Both the position numbers and the translations under genes were made by a program. 64,000 nt of DNA from Streptomyces lichenis (lineage in GTDB: Bacteria; Actinomycetota; Actinomycetes; Streptomycetales; Streptomycetaceae): positions 186,001 through 250,000 of the forward strand of contig NZ_JALPTH010000001.1 in NCBI RefSeq assembly GCF_023218175.1, in the 5' to 3' direction. Under the pieces are notes generated by a model. That model had not been told where the DNA came from. It searched no databases and saw nothing but the letters and a program-made list of their open reading frames with translations. Within the stretch, counting starts at the first letter, position 1. Every line of letters starts with the position of its first letter. Below, in pieces: positions 42,164 through 49,886 of this stretch.

Positions 42164-42504
42164 GCATCGACTACAACGGGCGCCAGTTCCGCAAGCTGGC
42201 CAGCCAGGACGGGGTGACCGCCGTCTACCACCAGCGGGACGACCTGGTGTGGGCGGACTTCGAAGGCGGACCGGTCCGCCGGGGGAGCGTCAACGGGGTC
42301 TGCGACCCCGACGGCATCCTCCGCCTCGCCTACACGATGGTGATGGACTGCGGCGACGTGATCGCCGGCCGCACCGTCAACACCCCCGAGCAGGGCGCCG
42401 ACGGCGGACTGCTGCTCCGGGAGGAGTGGGAACGCTACGGGCCGCACGCCGAGACCGGCGTGTCGTACCTCTCGGAAGTGACGGAACCGGAGGAAGTGGG
42501 ATGA
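42160..42504 (+). CDS. Small conserved protein, 'N-acetylglutamate synthase'-annotated family
   Basis: A 114-residue single-domain protein starting MSIDYNGRQFRKLA. It resembles a family of Streptomyces proteins with repeated short beta-strands (VYHQRDDLVWADFEGG; RLAYTMVMDCGDVIAG) that databases often label n-acetylglutamate synthase, though no acetyltransferase motif is visible. Function is unknown. It overlaps both neighbours (GTGA upstream, ATGA downstream), so it is firmly part of the operon and probably has a pathway role. Confidence 0.72.
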   Translation: MSIDYNGRQFRKLASQDGVTAVYHQRDDLVWADFEGGPVRRGSVNGVCDPDGILRLAYTMVMDCGDVIAGRTVNTPEQGADGGLLLREEWERYGPHAETGVSYLSEVTEPEEVG

Positions 42505-43859
42505 CCACCGACTGGCAGTCCCTGCGGGAGCAGGTCGACGGAACGGTGCGGCTGCCGGGGGAGCCCGGCTTCGCGGAGAACAGCTTCGCCTTCAACAAGC
42601 GGTACGCCGGCATCCAGCCGGCCGGGGTCCTCTCGGTCGCCACCACCGCCGACGTCGCCCGGGGCATCGCCTGGGCCAGGGAGCAGGGGCTGCCGGTGGT
42701 GGCCCGCGGCGGCGGCCACAGCTACGCCGGCCAGGCCGCCACCACCGGACTCGTCCTCGACCTGCACGGCCTCAACTCCGTGACCGTGGACGCCGAGCGC
42801 GAGCTGGTCACGGTCGGCGGCGGGGCCCGCTCCGGGGAGCTGTACGCCGAACTCCAGCGCCACGACCTGGCGGTGCCGCTCGGCAACTCCGAGGAGGTCG
42901 GCATCGGCGGCCTCACCCTCGGCGGGGGAGTCGCCGCCGTCTCCCGGGCCTTCGGGCTCACCTGCGACTCGCTGGTGGAGACCGAGGTCGTCCTCGCCGA
43001 CGGCTCCGTGGTCACCGCCAACGAGGTCGAGCACCCGGACCTGTTCTGGGCCTGCAAGGGCGGCGGCGGAGGCAACTTCGGGGTCAACACCTCCTTCACC
43101 TTCCAGGCCCGCCCCACCGTCGCCAGCTCCACCGTCCTGCTGATCTGGCCCATGGACGACGCCGAGGCCGTACTGCCGGTGATGCAGCGGATCATGCGGG
43201 ACGCCCCCGACCGGTTCGCCGCCCGGATCGGCGCCAGCCGCGCCGGCGACGACGACGGGGTCGTCTCCGTCATCGGCCAGCACCTCGGCCCCGCCGCCGA
43301 ACTGCGCCAGATCCTCGCCGCGGCGCTGGCCACCGGCACCCCCACCACCGTCGAGATCGAGGACCGCACCTACTGGGAGGCCAAGGACTACCTGCGCCAC
43401 GAGACCTCCGGCGACCCCTTCGCCGTCCGCACCCGCACCGTCGGCGAGCCGCTCACCGAGGCCGGCGTGGACACCCTGCTGACCGCGCTGCGCAAGTGGC
43501 CCGGCTCCGGCAACCCGGACGGCGCCGGTATCGCCCTGTTCACCTGGGGCGGCGCCATCAACCGGGTCCCGGTCACCGAGACCGCCTTCCCGCACCGGGA
43601 CGTGCTCTTCCTGATCTCCATGGACGCCTCCTGGTCCACCGAGGACGCCGAGGAGGTCCGCGAGGCCAACCTCGACTGGCTCACCCAGCTGCACACCGCC
43701 ATGGGCGAGCACGCCCGGGACGCCTCGTACCTCAACTTCGCCGACCCCGACCTCAGCGACGCCCAGGCCGCCTACCTCGGCCCCAACCTGGAGCGGTTGC
43801 GCGAGATCAAGCGCCGCTACGACCCCGACCGGGTCTTCACCTTCCCCCAGTCCGTCTGA
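42501..43859 (+). CDS. BBE-type FAD-linked oxidase
   Basis: A 452-residue protein with an FAD-binding PCMH domain (VARGGGHSYAG, with the His for covalent 8-alpha attachment; VGIGGLTLGGGVA) and a C-terminal berberine-bridge domain (SYLNFADPDL). The Cys used for a second covalent link in bicovalent members (GxCPxVG) is absent: the position reads GNSEEVG. Members oxidise alcohols, sugars or amines, or cyclise substrates. In this operon it could oxidise a hydrazine to a hydrazone or azo level (inference). Translation is coupled to the upstream small gene (ATGA). Confidence 0.87.
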   Translation: MTTDWQSLREQVDGTVRLPGEPGFAENSFAFNKRYAGIQPAGVLSVATTADVARGIAWAREQGLPVVARGGGHSYAGQAATTGLVLDLHGLNSVTVDAERELVTVGGGARSGELYAELQRHDLAVPLGNSEEVGIGGLTLGGGVAAVSRAFGLTCDSLVETEVVLADGSVVTANEVEHPDLFWACKGGGGGNFGVNTSFTFQARPTVASSTVLLIWPMDDAEAVLPVMQRIMRDAPDRFAARIGASRAGDDDGVVSVIGQHLGPAAELRQILAAALATGTPTTVEIEDRTYWEAKDYLRHETSGDPFAVRTRTVGEPLTEAGVDTLLTALRKWPGSGNPDGAGIALFTWGGAINRVPVTETAFPHRDVLFLISMDASWSTEDAEEVREANLDWLTQLHTAMGEHARDASYLNFADPDLSDAQAAYLGPNLERLREIKRRYDPDRVFTFPQSV

Positions 43860-43890
43860 CCTCTCCGACCTCTCCTCTGGAGGAACCGTC

Positions 43891-44400
43891 ATGTCACCCG
43901 ACCTGCGCGGCGCGATGCGCAACTTCGCCACCGGAGTGTGCGTCGCCACCACCTACGCCGACCACGAGGGCATCCGCCGCCATGACGCGGTGACGCTCAA
44001 CTCCCTCACCTCCGTCTCCCTCGACCCGCCGCTGGTCTCGATGTCCCTGCGCCGCGGCTCGCAGTTCCTGGACGACCTCCTCGCCACCAAGCAGTGGGCC
44101 ATCTCCATCCTGGACAGCGACGCCGAGTCGCTGGCCCGGCGGCTGGCCCGCAGCCGCGAGGACCGCGCCGAGGCGGTCGCCGCCCTCGACGCCACCCCGG
44201 GCCCCGCCACCGGAGCCCTGATGCTCGACGCGCAGAGCAGCCTGGAGTGCGTGCTCTGGGACAGCTTCGACCTGGGCGACCACACGATGGTGATCGGCGA
44301 GGTGGTCACCACCGGCGTCCGCGACCTCCAGCCGCCCCTGCTCTTCCTGCACGGCACCTTCCACCAGCTGGCGACCGCCGCCACCACCAAGGAGTCCTGA
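43891..44400 (+). CDS. Flavin reductase (HpaC-like), partner of the next gene
   Basis: A 169-residue flavin-reductase-domain protein: MRNFATGVCVATT at the start, VTLNSLTSVSLDPPLVSMSL as flavin-binding strand, and FLHGTFHQL at the end. Such enzymes reduce FMN/FAD with NAD(P)H and pass it to a separate monooxygenase. The gene ends one base before the acyl-CoA-dehydrogenase-like monooxygenase begins, so the two form a two-component system. RBS TGGAGG precedes the ATG. Confidence 0.88.
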   Translation: MSPDLRGAMRNFATGVCVATTYADHEGIRRHDAVTLNSLTSVSLDPPLVSMSLRRGSQFLDDLLATKQWAISILDSDAESLARRLARSREDRAEAVAALDATPGPATGALMLDAQSSLECVLWDSFDLGDHTMVIGEVVTTGVRDLQPPLLFLHGTFHQLATAATTKES

Positions 44401-44401
44401 C

Positions 44402-45595
44402 ATGACGACCACCACCCCGGCGGTCCCCAACACCGCCGCCGAGATCCTCGCCGCCGCCAAGGCACTCGCCCCGGTCCTGCGGGAGCGCGGCCCGGAGATC
44501 GAGGAGAACCGCCGCCTCCCCGCCGACGTGGTCGAACTGATCCGCGCCACCGGAGCGTTCCGGATGGGCTTCAGCCGGGCCTGGGGCGGACCCGAGCTCA
44601 GCTCCGTCGAGCAGACCGAGGTGGTCGAGGCCCTGGCCTACGGCGACTCCGGAGCCGGCTGGGCCGCCATGATCGGCATGGACTCCGGCCTGTACGCCTC
44701 GTTCCTGGACGAGCGGGTCGCCAAGGAGATGTTCCCGCACCTGGACATGACCACCGCCGGGCTGCTCTTCCCCACCGGCAAGGCCGAGAAGACCGAGGGC
44801 GGCTACCGCCTCACCGGCCGCTGGCAGTTCGGCAGCGGCATCACCCACGCCGACTGGGTGATCTCCGGCGCCTTCATCTACCAGGACGGCGAACCCTTCC
44901 TGGTCGACGGCTCCCATGACTCCATCCTGCTGATGGTGCCCCGCGAGGAGGTCGAGATCATCGACACCTGGCACACCACCGGCCTGGCCGGCAGCGGCAG
45001 TTGCGACTACGCCATCCACGACGTGTACGTCCCCGAGGGCCACACCCTCACCTTCGGCGAGGTCCGCAACGGCGGCGGCCCGCTGGCCCAGCCCGAGGTG
45101 CACATGCGCAACATGCCGGGCGTCCCGCTGGGTGTCGCCCGGGCCGCGCTGGACTGGGTACGCGACCAGGTGGTCACCAAGTCCGCCGGCGGCGGCGCCA
45201 ACCGCTGGGCCGACAACTGGCGGATGCAGGTCGCGCTGGCCGAGTGCGAGGCCGACTTCAACGCCACCCGCAGCGCGGTCTACGGCGCCATGGAGCGCCA
45301 GTGGGAGGTCCTGTCGGCCGGCGGCACCATGGACGACCTCACCCCCGACGAGCGCGCCGCCCTCCCGCTCTCCCGGGCCCACGCCTTCCGCACCGCCCGC
45401 TCCATCGTGATGCGGCTCTACGACCTGATGCAGACCGGCGCCATCTACAAGCCCAACCCGCTGGACCGCTGGCTGCGCGACACCATGGTCATGTGCCAGC
45501 ACGTGGTGGCCCAGGACAAGATCCTCCAGTCGGCCGGCGCCCACCTCCTCGGCGCCCGCCCCAGCTTCCCCCTCAGCCTCGGCATCACCTCCTGA
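44402..45595 (+). CDS. Class D flavin-dependent monooxygenase (acyl-CoA dehydrogenase fold; HsaA/nitrososynthase-like)
   Basis: A 397-residue acyl-CoA-dehydrogenase-fold protein. N-terminal helical domain (ILAAAKALAPVLRERGPEI), middle beta-domain (GRWQFGSGITHADWVISG; WHTTGLAGSGSCDYAI) and C-terminal four-helix bundle are all present. The adjacent flavin reductase marks it as a monooxygenase, not a dehydrogenase. Relatives hydroxylate phenols (HsaA, HpaB) or oxidise amino groups to hydroxylamine and nitroso (KijD3, RubN8). Either the aminophenol or the hydrazine could be its substrate here. Confidence 0.85.
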   Translation: MTTTTPAVPNTAAEILAAAKALAPVLRERGPEIEENRRLPADVVELIRATGAFRMGFSRAWGGPELSSVEQTEVVEALAYGDSGAGWAAMIGMDSGLYASFLDERVAKEMFPHLDMTTAGLLFPTGKAEKTEGGYRLTGRWQFGSGITHADWVISGAFIYQDGEPFLVDGSHDSILLMVPREEVEIIDTWHTTGLAGSGSCDYAIHDVYVPEGHTLTFGEVRNGGGPLAQPEVHMRNMPGVPLGVARAALDWVRDQVVTKSAGGGANRWADNWRMQVALAECEADFNATRSAVYGAMERQWEVLSAGGTMDDLTPDERAALPLSRAHAFRTARSIVMRLYDLMQTGAIYKPNPLDRWLRDTMVMCQHVVAQDKILQSAGAHLLGARPSFPLSLGITS

Positions 45596-45626
45596 CCCCT
45601 CACCCTCTTCCCGAAAGGACCCCGTC

Positions 45627-46469
45627 ATGACCGCATCCCTCGCCCCCGAGGCCGCCGCCACCCCCCGCCAGGCCCGCACCCGCCACTACGTCATGTGCCG
45701 CCCCGAGCACTTCGAGGTCAGCTACAGCATCAACCCCTGGATGGACCCGGCCAAGCCCACCGACCCGGCCCTGGCCCTCGCCCAGTGGGAGGACCTGCGC
45801 GACCTCTACGTCTCCCTCGGCCACGACGTCCGCACCATCGAGCCCGCCGCCGGGCTGCCCGACATGGTCTTCGCCGCCAACGGCGCCCTGGTGGTGGACG
45901 GCAAGGTGCTGGTCTCCCGCTTCCGCCACCCCGAGCGCCAGGCCGAGGCCGACCACTGGGCCGCCTGGTTCCGGGACCGGGGCTACCAGGACGTGGTCCA
46001 GGCCGCCTTCACCAGCGAGGGCGAGGGCGACTACGTCACCACCGACCGGGCCATCCTGGCCGGCAACGGCTTCCGCTCCGACCCGTACTCCCAGGCCGAG
46101 GCCCGGGCCCTGTTCAACCGCCCGGTGATCAGCCTCAAACTCATCGACCCGCGCTTCTACCACCTGGACACCGCGCTGGCCGCGCTCGGCGACGACGAGA
46201 TCGTCTACTACCCGGGCGCCTTCGACGCCGAGAGCCGCCAGGTGCTGCGGGGCCTGTTCCCCAACGCGGTCATCGCCGACGAGGAGGACGCCCTGCTCTT
46301 CGGCCTCAACCTGGTCTCCGACGGCCTGAACGCCATCCTCCCCGAGCCCGCCACGGGCCTGGCCGCCAAGCTCCGCACCCACGGCTACCGCACCCACCAC
46401 ATCGACCTGTCCGAGCTGCTGAAGTCCGGCGGCAGCGTCAAGTGCTGCACCCTCGAACTCCGCCACTGA
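45627..46469 (+). CDS. Dimethylarginine-dimethylaminohydrolase-like (ADI-fold) protein
   Basis: A 280-residue guanidine-modifying-superfamily enzyme. It keeps the full active-site set: PDMVFAANGA, EGEGDY acidic block, FYHLDTAL with the catalytic His, and nucleophile Cys in SGGSVKCCTLEL. Family members hydrolyse methylated arginine, arginine or related amidines to citrulline-type products. It is the catalytically complete paralogue of the protein at 29575. RBS AAAGGA; 31 bp after the monooxygenase. The actual substrate in the pathway is unknown. Confidence 0.83.
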   Translation: MTASLAPEAAATPRQARTRHYVMCRPEHFEVSYSINPWMDPAKPTDPALALAQWEDLRDLYVSLGHDVRTIEPAAGLPDMVFAANGALVVDGKVLVSRFRHPERQAEADHWAAWFRDRGYQDVVQAAFTSEGEGDYVTTDRAILAGNGFRSDPYSQAEARALFNRPVISLKLIDPRFYHLDTALAALGDDEIVYYPGAFDAESRQVLRGLFPNAVIADEEDALLFGLNLVSDGLNAILPEPATGLAAKLRTHGYRTHHIDLSELLKSGGSVKCCTLELRH

Positions 46470-46504
46470 CCCCTCATCCCTCTTTCCCCGTCGAGGAGCA
46501 CCCC

Positions 46505-47752
46505 ATGACCGAGCAGCAGCAGCCCTGGATCATCGTCGGCTACGTCAACGTCCTGCCCTACATCAAGGAGTTCGCCCCCGGCTCGGTCATCGTGATCGAC
46601 GAGCCGGACGTGATCCGCAAGCAGGACGTCAAGAACGCCCTGGAGGGCGCGGCGATGCTGCGCGAGCTGGTCGAGTGGGAGTACCAGCTGCCCGCCGCGG
46701 CCGACGAGTTCTTCAACACCTACCCCGACCTCGCCCCCGCCGTGGTCGCCCCGCTGGTCGAGTACGCCACCCCGTTCGCCGCCCGCCTGGCCGAGCGCTA
46801 CGGAGTGCCGGGCGCCGGCGCCGGGGCGTCCGCCATCATGCGGGACAAGTCCCTGCTGCGCCGCGTCACCCGGGCCGCCGGCGTCCTCAACCCGGCCTCC
46901 CGCGAGGTGGGTTCGGTGGCCGAAGTCCGCGAGTTCGCCGCCGCCCACCCCGGCCCCCTGGTCCTCAAACCCGCCAACCGCCAGGCCTCCGTCGGCACCA
47001 AGGTGCTGCACTCCCTGGACGGCCTGGACGCCGCCTGGGAGGAGTGCACCAGCCAGGACGAGGGCGACCGCGTCCCCGACCGCGACCGCGAACTCCGCAT
47101 GCTGATCGAGCAGTTCGTGCACGGTGACGAGTACAGCGTGGAACTGCTCGTCAGCGAGGGCGAAACACTCTTCTCCAACGTCACCGGGAAGGTGCTCTTC
47201 CCCGGCCCCCGCCCCATCGAGCTGGGCCACACCGTGCCCGCCGCGGGCATCTCCGCCGAACTGGACGCGCTGCTGGTCGACCGGACCGAGGCGGTGCTGC
47301 GCGCGGTCGGCTTCGGCAGCGGGATGGTGCACTGCGAGTGGATCGTCAGCGACGGCCGCCCCTACCTGGTGGAGTGCGCCGGCCGCTTCCCCGGCGACGG
47401 CATCCCCATGCTGATCGAGGAGGCGTACGGCATCAACCTGGCCGGGGCCTTCTACACCGTCATGCAGGGCCGCCGCCCCGAGCCCCTGCCCCGCCAGGCG
47501 GCCGGTGGCGCCGCGGTCCGCTTCATGGAGGCGGTACCCGGCGAGGTGGTCTCCGTGGACGGCACCGACGAGGCCCGCAAGCTCCCCGGAGTCCTCTCCC
47601 TCTCCCTGCACCTCAAGCCCGGCGACACCGTCAACGAACTGCGCAGCTCCTGGGACCGGGTGGGCTCGGTCATGACCAGCGGCCCCACCGCGGCGGACGC
47701 CCTGCGCACGGCCGAGGCGGTGGTCGACGCCATCCGCATCACCACCGCCTGA
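46505..47752 (+). CDS. ATP-grasp carboxylate-amine ligase (second)
   Basis: A 415-residue ATP-grasp enzyme not closely similar to the first one. Key pieces are GPLVLKPANRQASVGTKV (ATP Lys loop), LIEQFVHGDEYSVELLV, HCEWIV (metal Glu) and YLVECAGRFPGDGIPM, where the usual ExN is ECAGR. GAGGAG precedes the ATG. It closes the operon and is followed by a strong hairpin. Two ligases suggest two amide bonds or two alternative couplings in the product. Confidence 0.87.
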   Translation: MTEQQQPWIIVGYVNVLPYIKEFAPGSVIVIDEPDVIRKQDVKNALEGAAMLRELVEWEYQLPAAADEFFNTYPDLAPAVVAPLVEYATPFAARLAERYGVPGAGAGASAIMRDKSLLRRVTRAAGVLNPASREVGSVAEVREFAAAHPGPLVLKPANRQASVGTKVLHSLDGLDAAWEECTSQDEGDRVPDRDRELRMLIEQFVHGDEYSVELLVSEGETLFSNVTGKVLFPGPRPIELGHTVPAAGISAELDALLVDRTEAVLRAVGFGSGMVHCEWIVSDGRPYLVECAGRFPGDGIPMLIEEAYGINLAGAFYTVMQGRRPEPLPRQAAGGAAVRFMEAVPGEVVSVDGTDEARKLPGVLSLSLHLKPGDTVNELRSSWDRVGSVMTSGPTAADALRTAEAVVDAIRITTA

Positions 47753-47824
47753 GCGTGCGCACCACCACCGCGCACGCCCCCGCGACCCGACCCCCACCCC
47801 CTCGGCACCCACCCCCGGACACCC

Positions 47825-47868
47825 GACGCCCCCAGCCACCGCTCACGACGAGCGGCGGTGGGGGCGTC
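47825..47868 (+). terminator. Terminator of the hydrazine operon
   Basis: Arms of about 19-20 bp (GACGCCCCCA... and complement) with one bulged base and a 5-nt loop, 73 bp after the last ATP-grasp gene. The downstream lipoprotein gene converges at 47888. Confidence 0.75.
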
Positions 47869-47887
47869 AGGTCGTTTCCGTGAGGGG

Positions 47888-48463
47888 CTACGCCTTCGGC
47901 AGGGCGCGCAGATACGCCTCCGCCACCGTGTCGGCCACCTGGCAGAGCCGCGCCCGGGAGGTGCTGCGCTTGTCCCGGTAGCCGACGAAGATCGCGCGCT
48001 CCGTGCTCACGTCCTCCACCGGGGTCGGGTCGGCCGCACCGGAGGTGTTCACCGTGACCTCACAACTCCTCATGTCCTCCTTGTAGTTCTGACGTGCCCG
48101 GAGCCCCGCGACCGTGTGCGGTTCGCCGTCCATGAGGAAGTGGTCTCCGAAGACCGTCAGGGTGTGGTCGCCGGGGCCGCTGCCGGAGACCGCCCAGGAG
48201 CAGATCGAACCCACCGGGTCCTGATCGGTCCTCTCCGACTCCGCGACGCCGACCAGCCGGGCCAGCTCGTCCTCCGACAGCAGCGAGCAAGCCCGTCCGC
48301 TGGTGATCTGCTTGCGGGCGCCGATCGGTCCCGAGACGCTCGGCTTCGGCTTCGCCGACTTCCCCGCCACCGGCTTCGACGAGCCCTTCCCCGCCGTGTC
48401 CGAGGAGCAGCCGGCCGACAGCACCAGCATCACCAGGGCGGGGAGCACCAAGACCTTGCGCAC
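47888..48463 (-). CDS. DUF3558-like lipoprotein
   Basis: A 191-residue secreted lipoprotein: signal VRKVLVLPALVMLVLSAGC with the lipobox Cys at residue 19, a Lys/Pro/Ser-rich linker (GKSAKPKPSVSG), then a domain with Cys residues typical of actinobacterial DUF3558 proteins (ACSLLSEDELARLVG; SICSWAVSG). Function is unknown; such proteins sit on the outer face of the membrane. The GTG at 48463 follows AGGAGG. Confidence 0.75.
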   Translation of the reverse strand: MRKVLVLPALVMLVLSAGCSSDTAGKGSSKPVAGKSAKPKPSVSGPIGARKQITSGRACSLLSEDELARLVGVAESERTDQDPVGSICSWAVSGSGPGDHTLTVFGDHFLMDGEPHTVAGLRARQNYKEDMRSCEVTVNTSGAADPTPVEDVSTERAIFVGYRDKRSTSRARLCQVADTVAEAYLRALPKA

Positions 48464-48622
48464 GGACGCCTCCTGACCACGATCGGGCCCGGGGACCGGC
48501 CCCCCGCCCAGTGGCACCAAGGATGCGGTGACGGGCGGTGCCCGGTCCAGGGTGACCCCGACTTCGCCCGGCCGGGACGATGGCAGGGCCAGGTCTATCT
48601 GACCCGGCAGGGAGTCCGCGGC

Positions 48623-48829
48623 GTGGCGGCACGCCTGGGCGCGTATCTGGACCGCGTCGCCCTCGTGGCGGGCGCGGCCGTCCTCCTGCTGGTCCAGTTC
48701 CTCGCGGGCCGGTCCGGGCAGGACGGCATCCTGGCCTGGGTGTCCGGCCTGTGGTGGGGGCTGGCCACCGTCCACCTGGTCCACCTGGTCCGCGTCGCCC
48801 GTGGCGCCGTGGGCGCGACGGACCGGTAG
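48623..48829 (+). CDS. Small two-helix membrane protein (hypothetical)
   Basis: A 68-residue candidate: short amphipathic start (VAARLGAYLDR), two hydrophobic segments (VALVAGAAVLLLVQFLAG and ILAWVSGLWWGLATVHLVHL) and a basic tail. GGAG lies 8 bases before the GTG at 48623. The same frame is open far upstream, but only this stretch looks like protein. No family is recognised; a chance open frame remains possible. Confidence 0.42.
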   Translation: MAARLGAYLDRVALVAGAAVLLLVQFLAGRSGQDGILAWVSGLWWGLATVHLVHLVRVARGAVGATDR

Positions 48830-48947
48830 CGGACGCGACCACCCGGTCGGGGCGGCCCCCGTCCCGTACCCCTCGGCGATCCGGTCGAGCGGTGCGAGGC
48901 GGGGGCGTCGGGCGTGTGCCCAGGCCCCCGCCACCCCACCAGGGCCG

Positions 48948-49733
48948 TTACGGCTTGCGGGCGACCAGGCCCCACTGGTCGACGGCCGCCGGGTCCTGCT
49001 CCGTCGGGCGCCAGAAGGCGATGGAGCCGAAGCCGGGCTCCAGCAGTTCCAGGCCCTCCGCGCAGTCGGTGATCTCCTCCGGCTCCCGGACCAGGTAGGG
49101 CGGGTTCTCGCCGGAGTCGTAGGCCTCCTGCGCCGCCAGGGTCTCCGGGGTCTTCACCGTGTCGCAGAGCACCAGATGGCTTCCGGACGGCATGTGGGCC
49201 ATGTACCGCCGGACCACCGTGATGCCCTCGGCCGGGGTCAGATGCCCCAGCGTGGAGAGCAGCAGCACACCCACCGGCTGGGACAGGTCCAATGTCCTGC
49301 CCGCCTCGTCCACCACCGCGTCCACATCCGACAGGTCGGCGTCCACATAGGCCGTGCGCCCCTCCGGGGTGCTGGTCAGCAGCGCCTCCGCGTGGGCCAG
49401 CACGATCGGGTCGTTGTCCACATAGACGATCCGCGCGTCCGGCACATCGGCCTGGGCGACCTCATGGGTGCTGTTCGCGACCGGCAGCCCGGTGCCCACG
49501 TCCAGGAACTGCCGTACCCCTTGCGCGGTGAGCGTGCGGACCGCCCGCGCCTGGAACGCGCGCGACGCCTTCGCGATGTCGACGATCTGCGGATAGGCCG
49601 CGGCGACCACGTCCGCCAGCTCCCGGTCGACGGCGTAGTTGTCCTTGCCGCCCAGCCAGGCGTTCCACACCCGCGCCGAGTGCGGAATGTCCGACCGGAT
49701 CCGCTCGCGGAACCCGAGGTCGTCAGAGGTCAT
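48948..49733 (-). CDS. SAM-dependent methyltransferase (actinobacterial PF04672/DUF574 type)
   Basis: A 261-residue protein. The N-terminal block IPHSARVWNAWLGGKDNYAVDRE is the hallmark of this actinobacterial family, followed by the SAM loop FLDVGTGLPVANSTHEVAQ and the acidic VYVDNDPIV. Streptomyces genomes carry many copies; substrates are mostly unknown. The gene stands alone between a lipoprotein gene and a P450 gene on the same strand. Confidence 0.9.
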   Translation of the reverse strand: MTSDDLGFRERIRSDIPHSARVWNAWLGGKDNYAVDRELADVVAAAYPQIVDIAKASRAFQARAVRTLTAQGVRQFLDVGTGLPVANSTHEVAQADVPDARIVYVDNDPIVLAHAEALLTSTPEGRTAYVDADLSDVDAVVDEAGRTLDLSQPVGVLLLSTLGHLTPAEGITVVRRYMAHMPSGSHLVLCDTVKTPETLAAQEAYDSGENPPYLVREPEEITDCAEGLELLEPGFGSIAFWRPTEQDPAAVDQWGLVARKP

Positions 49734-49886
49734 CGAAATCTCCTACTCGCACCGTGTGCAGCACACTTGGCCGACCGGCCGGCCACGGGGGTCGCGCCCA
49801 CGGCATGACCGTACCTCCACCGCGGCTGAAAGTCGCCGGTGGAGATTACGGTCCACGGCACGCCGTCCACCGGCGCCCGGGCCGGC

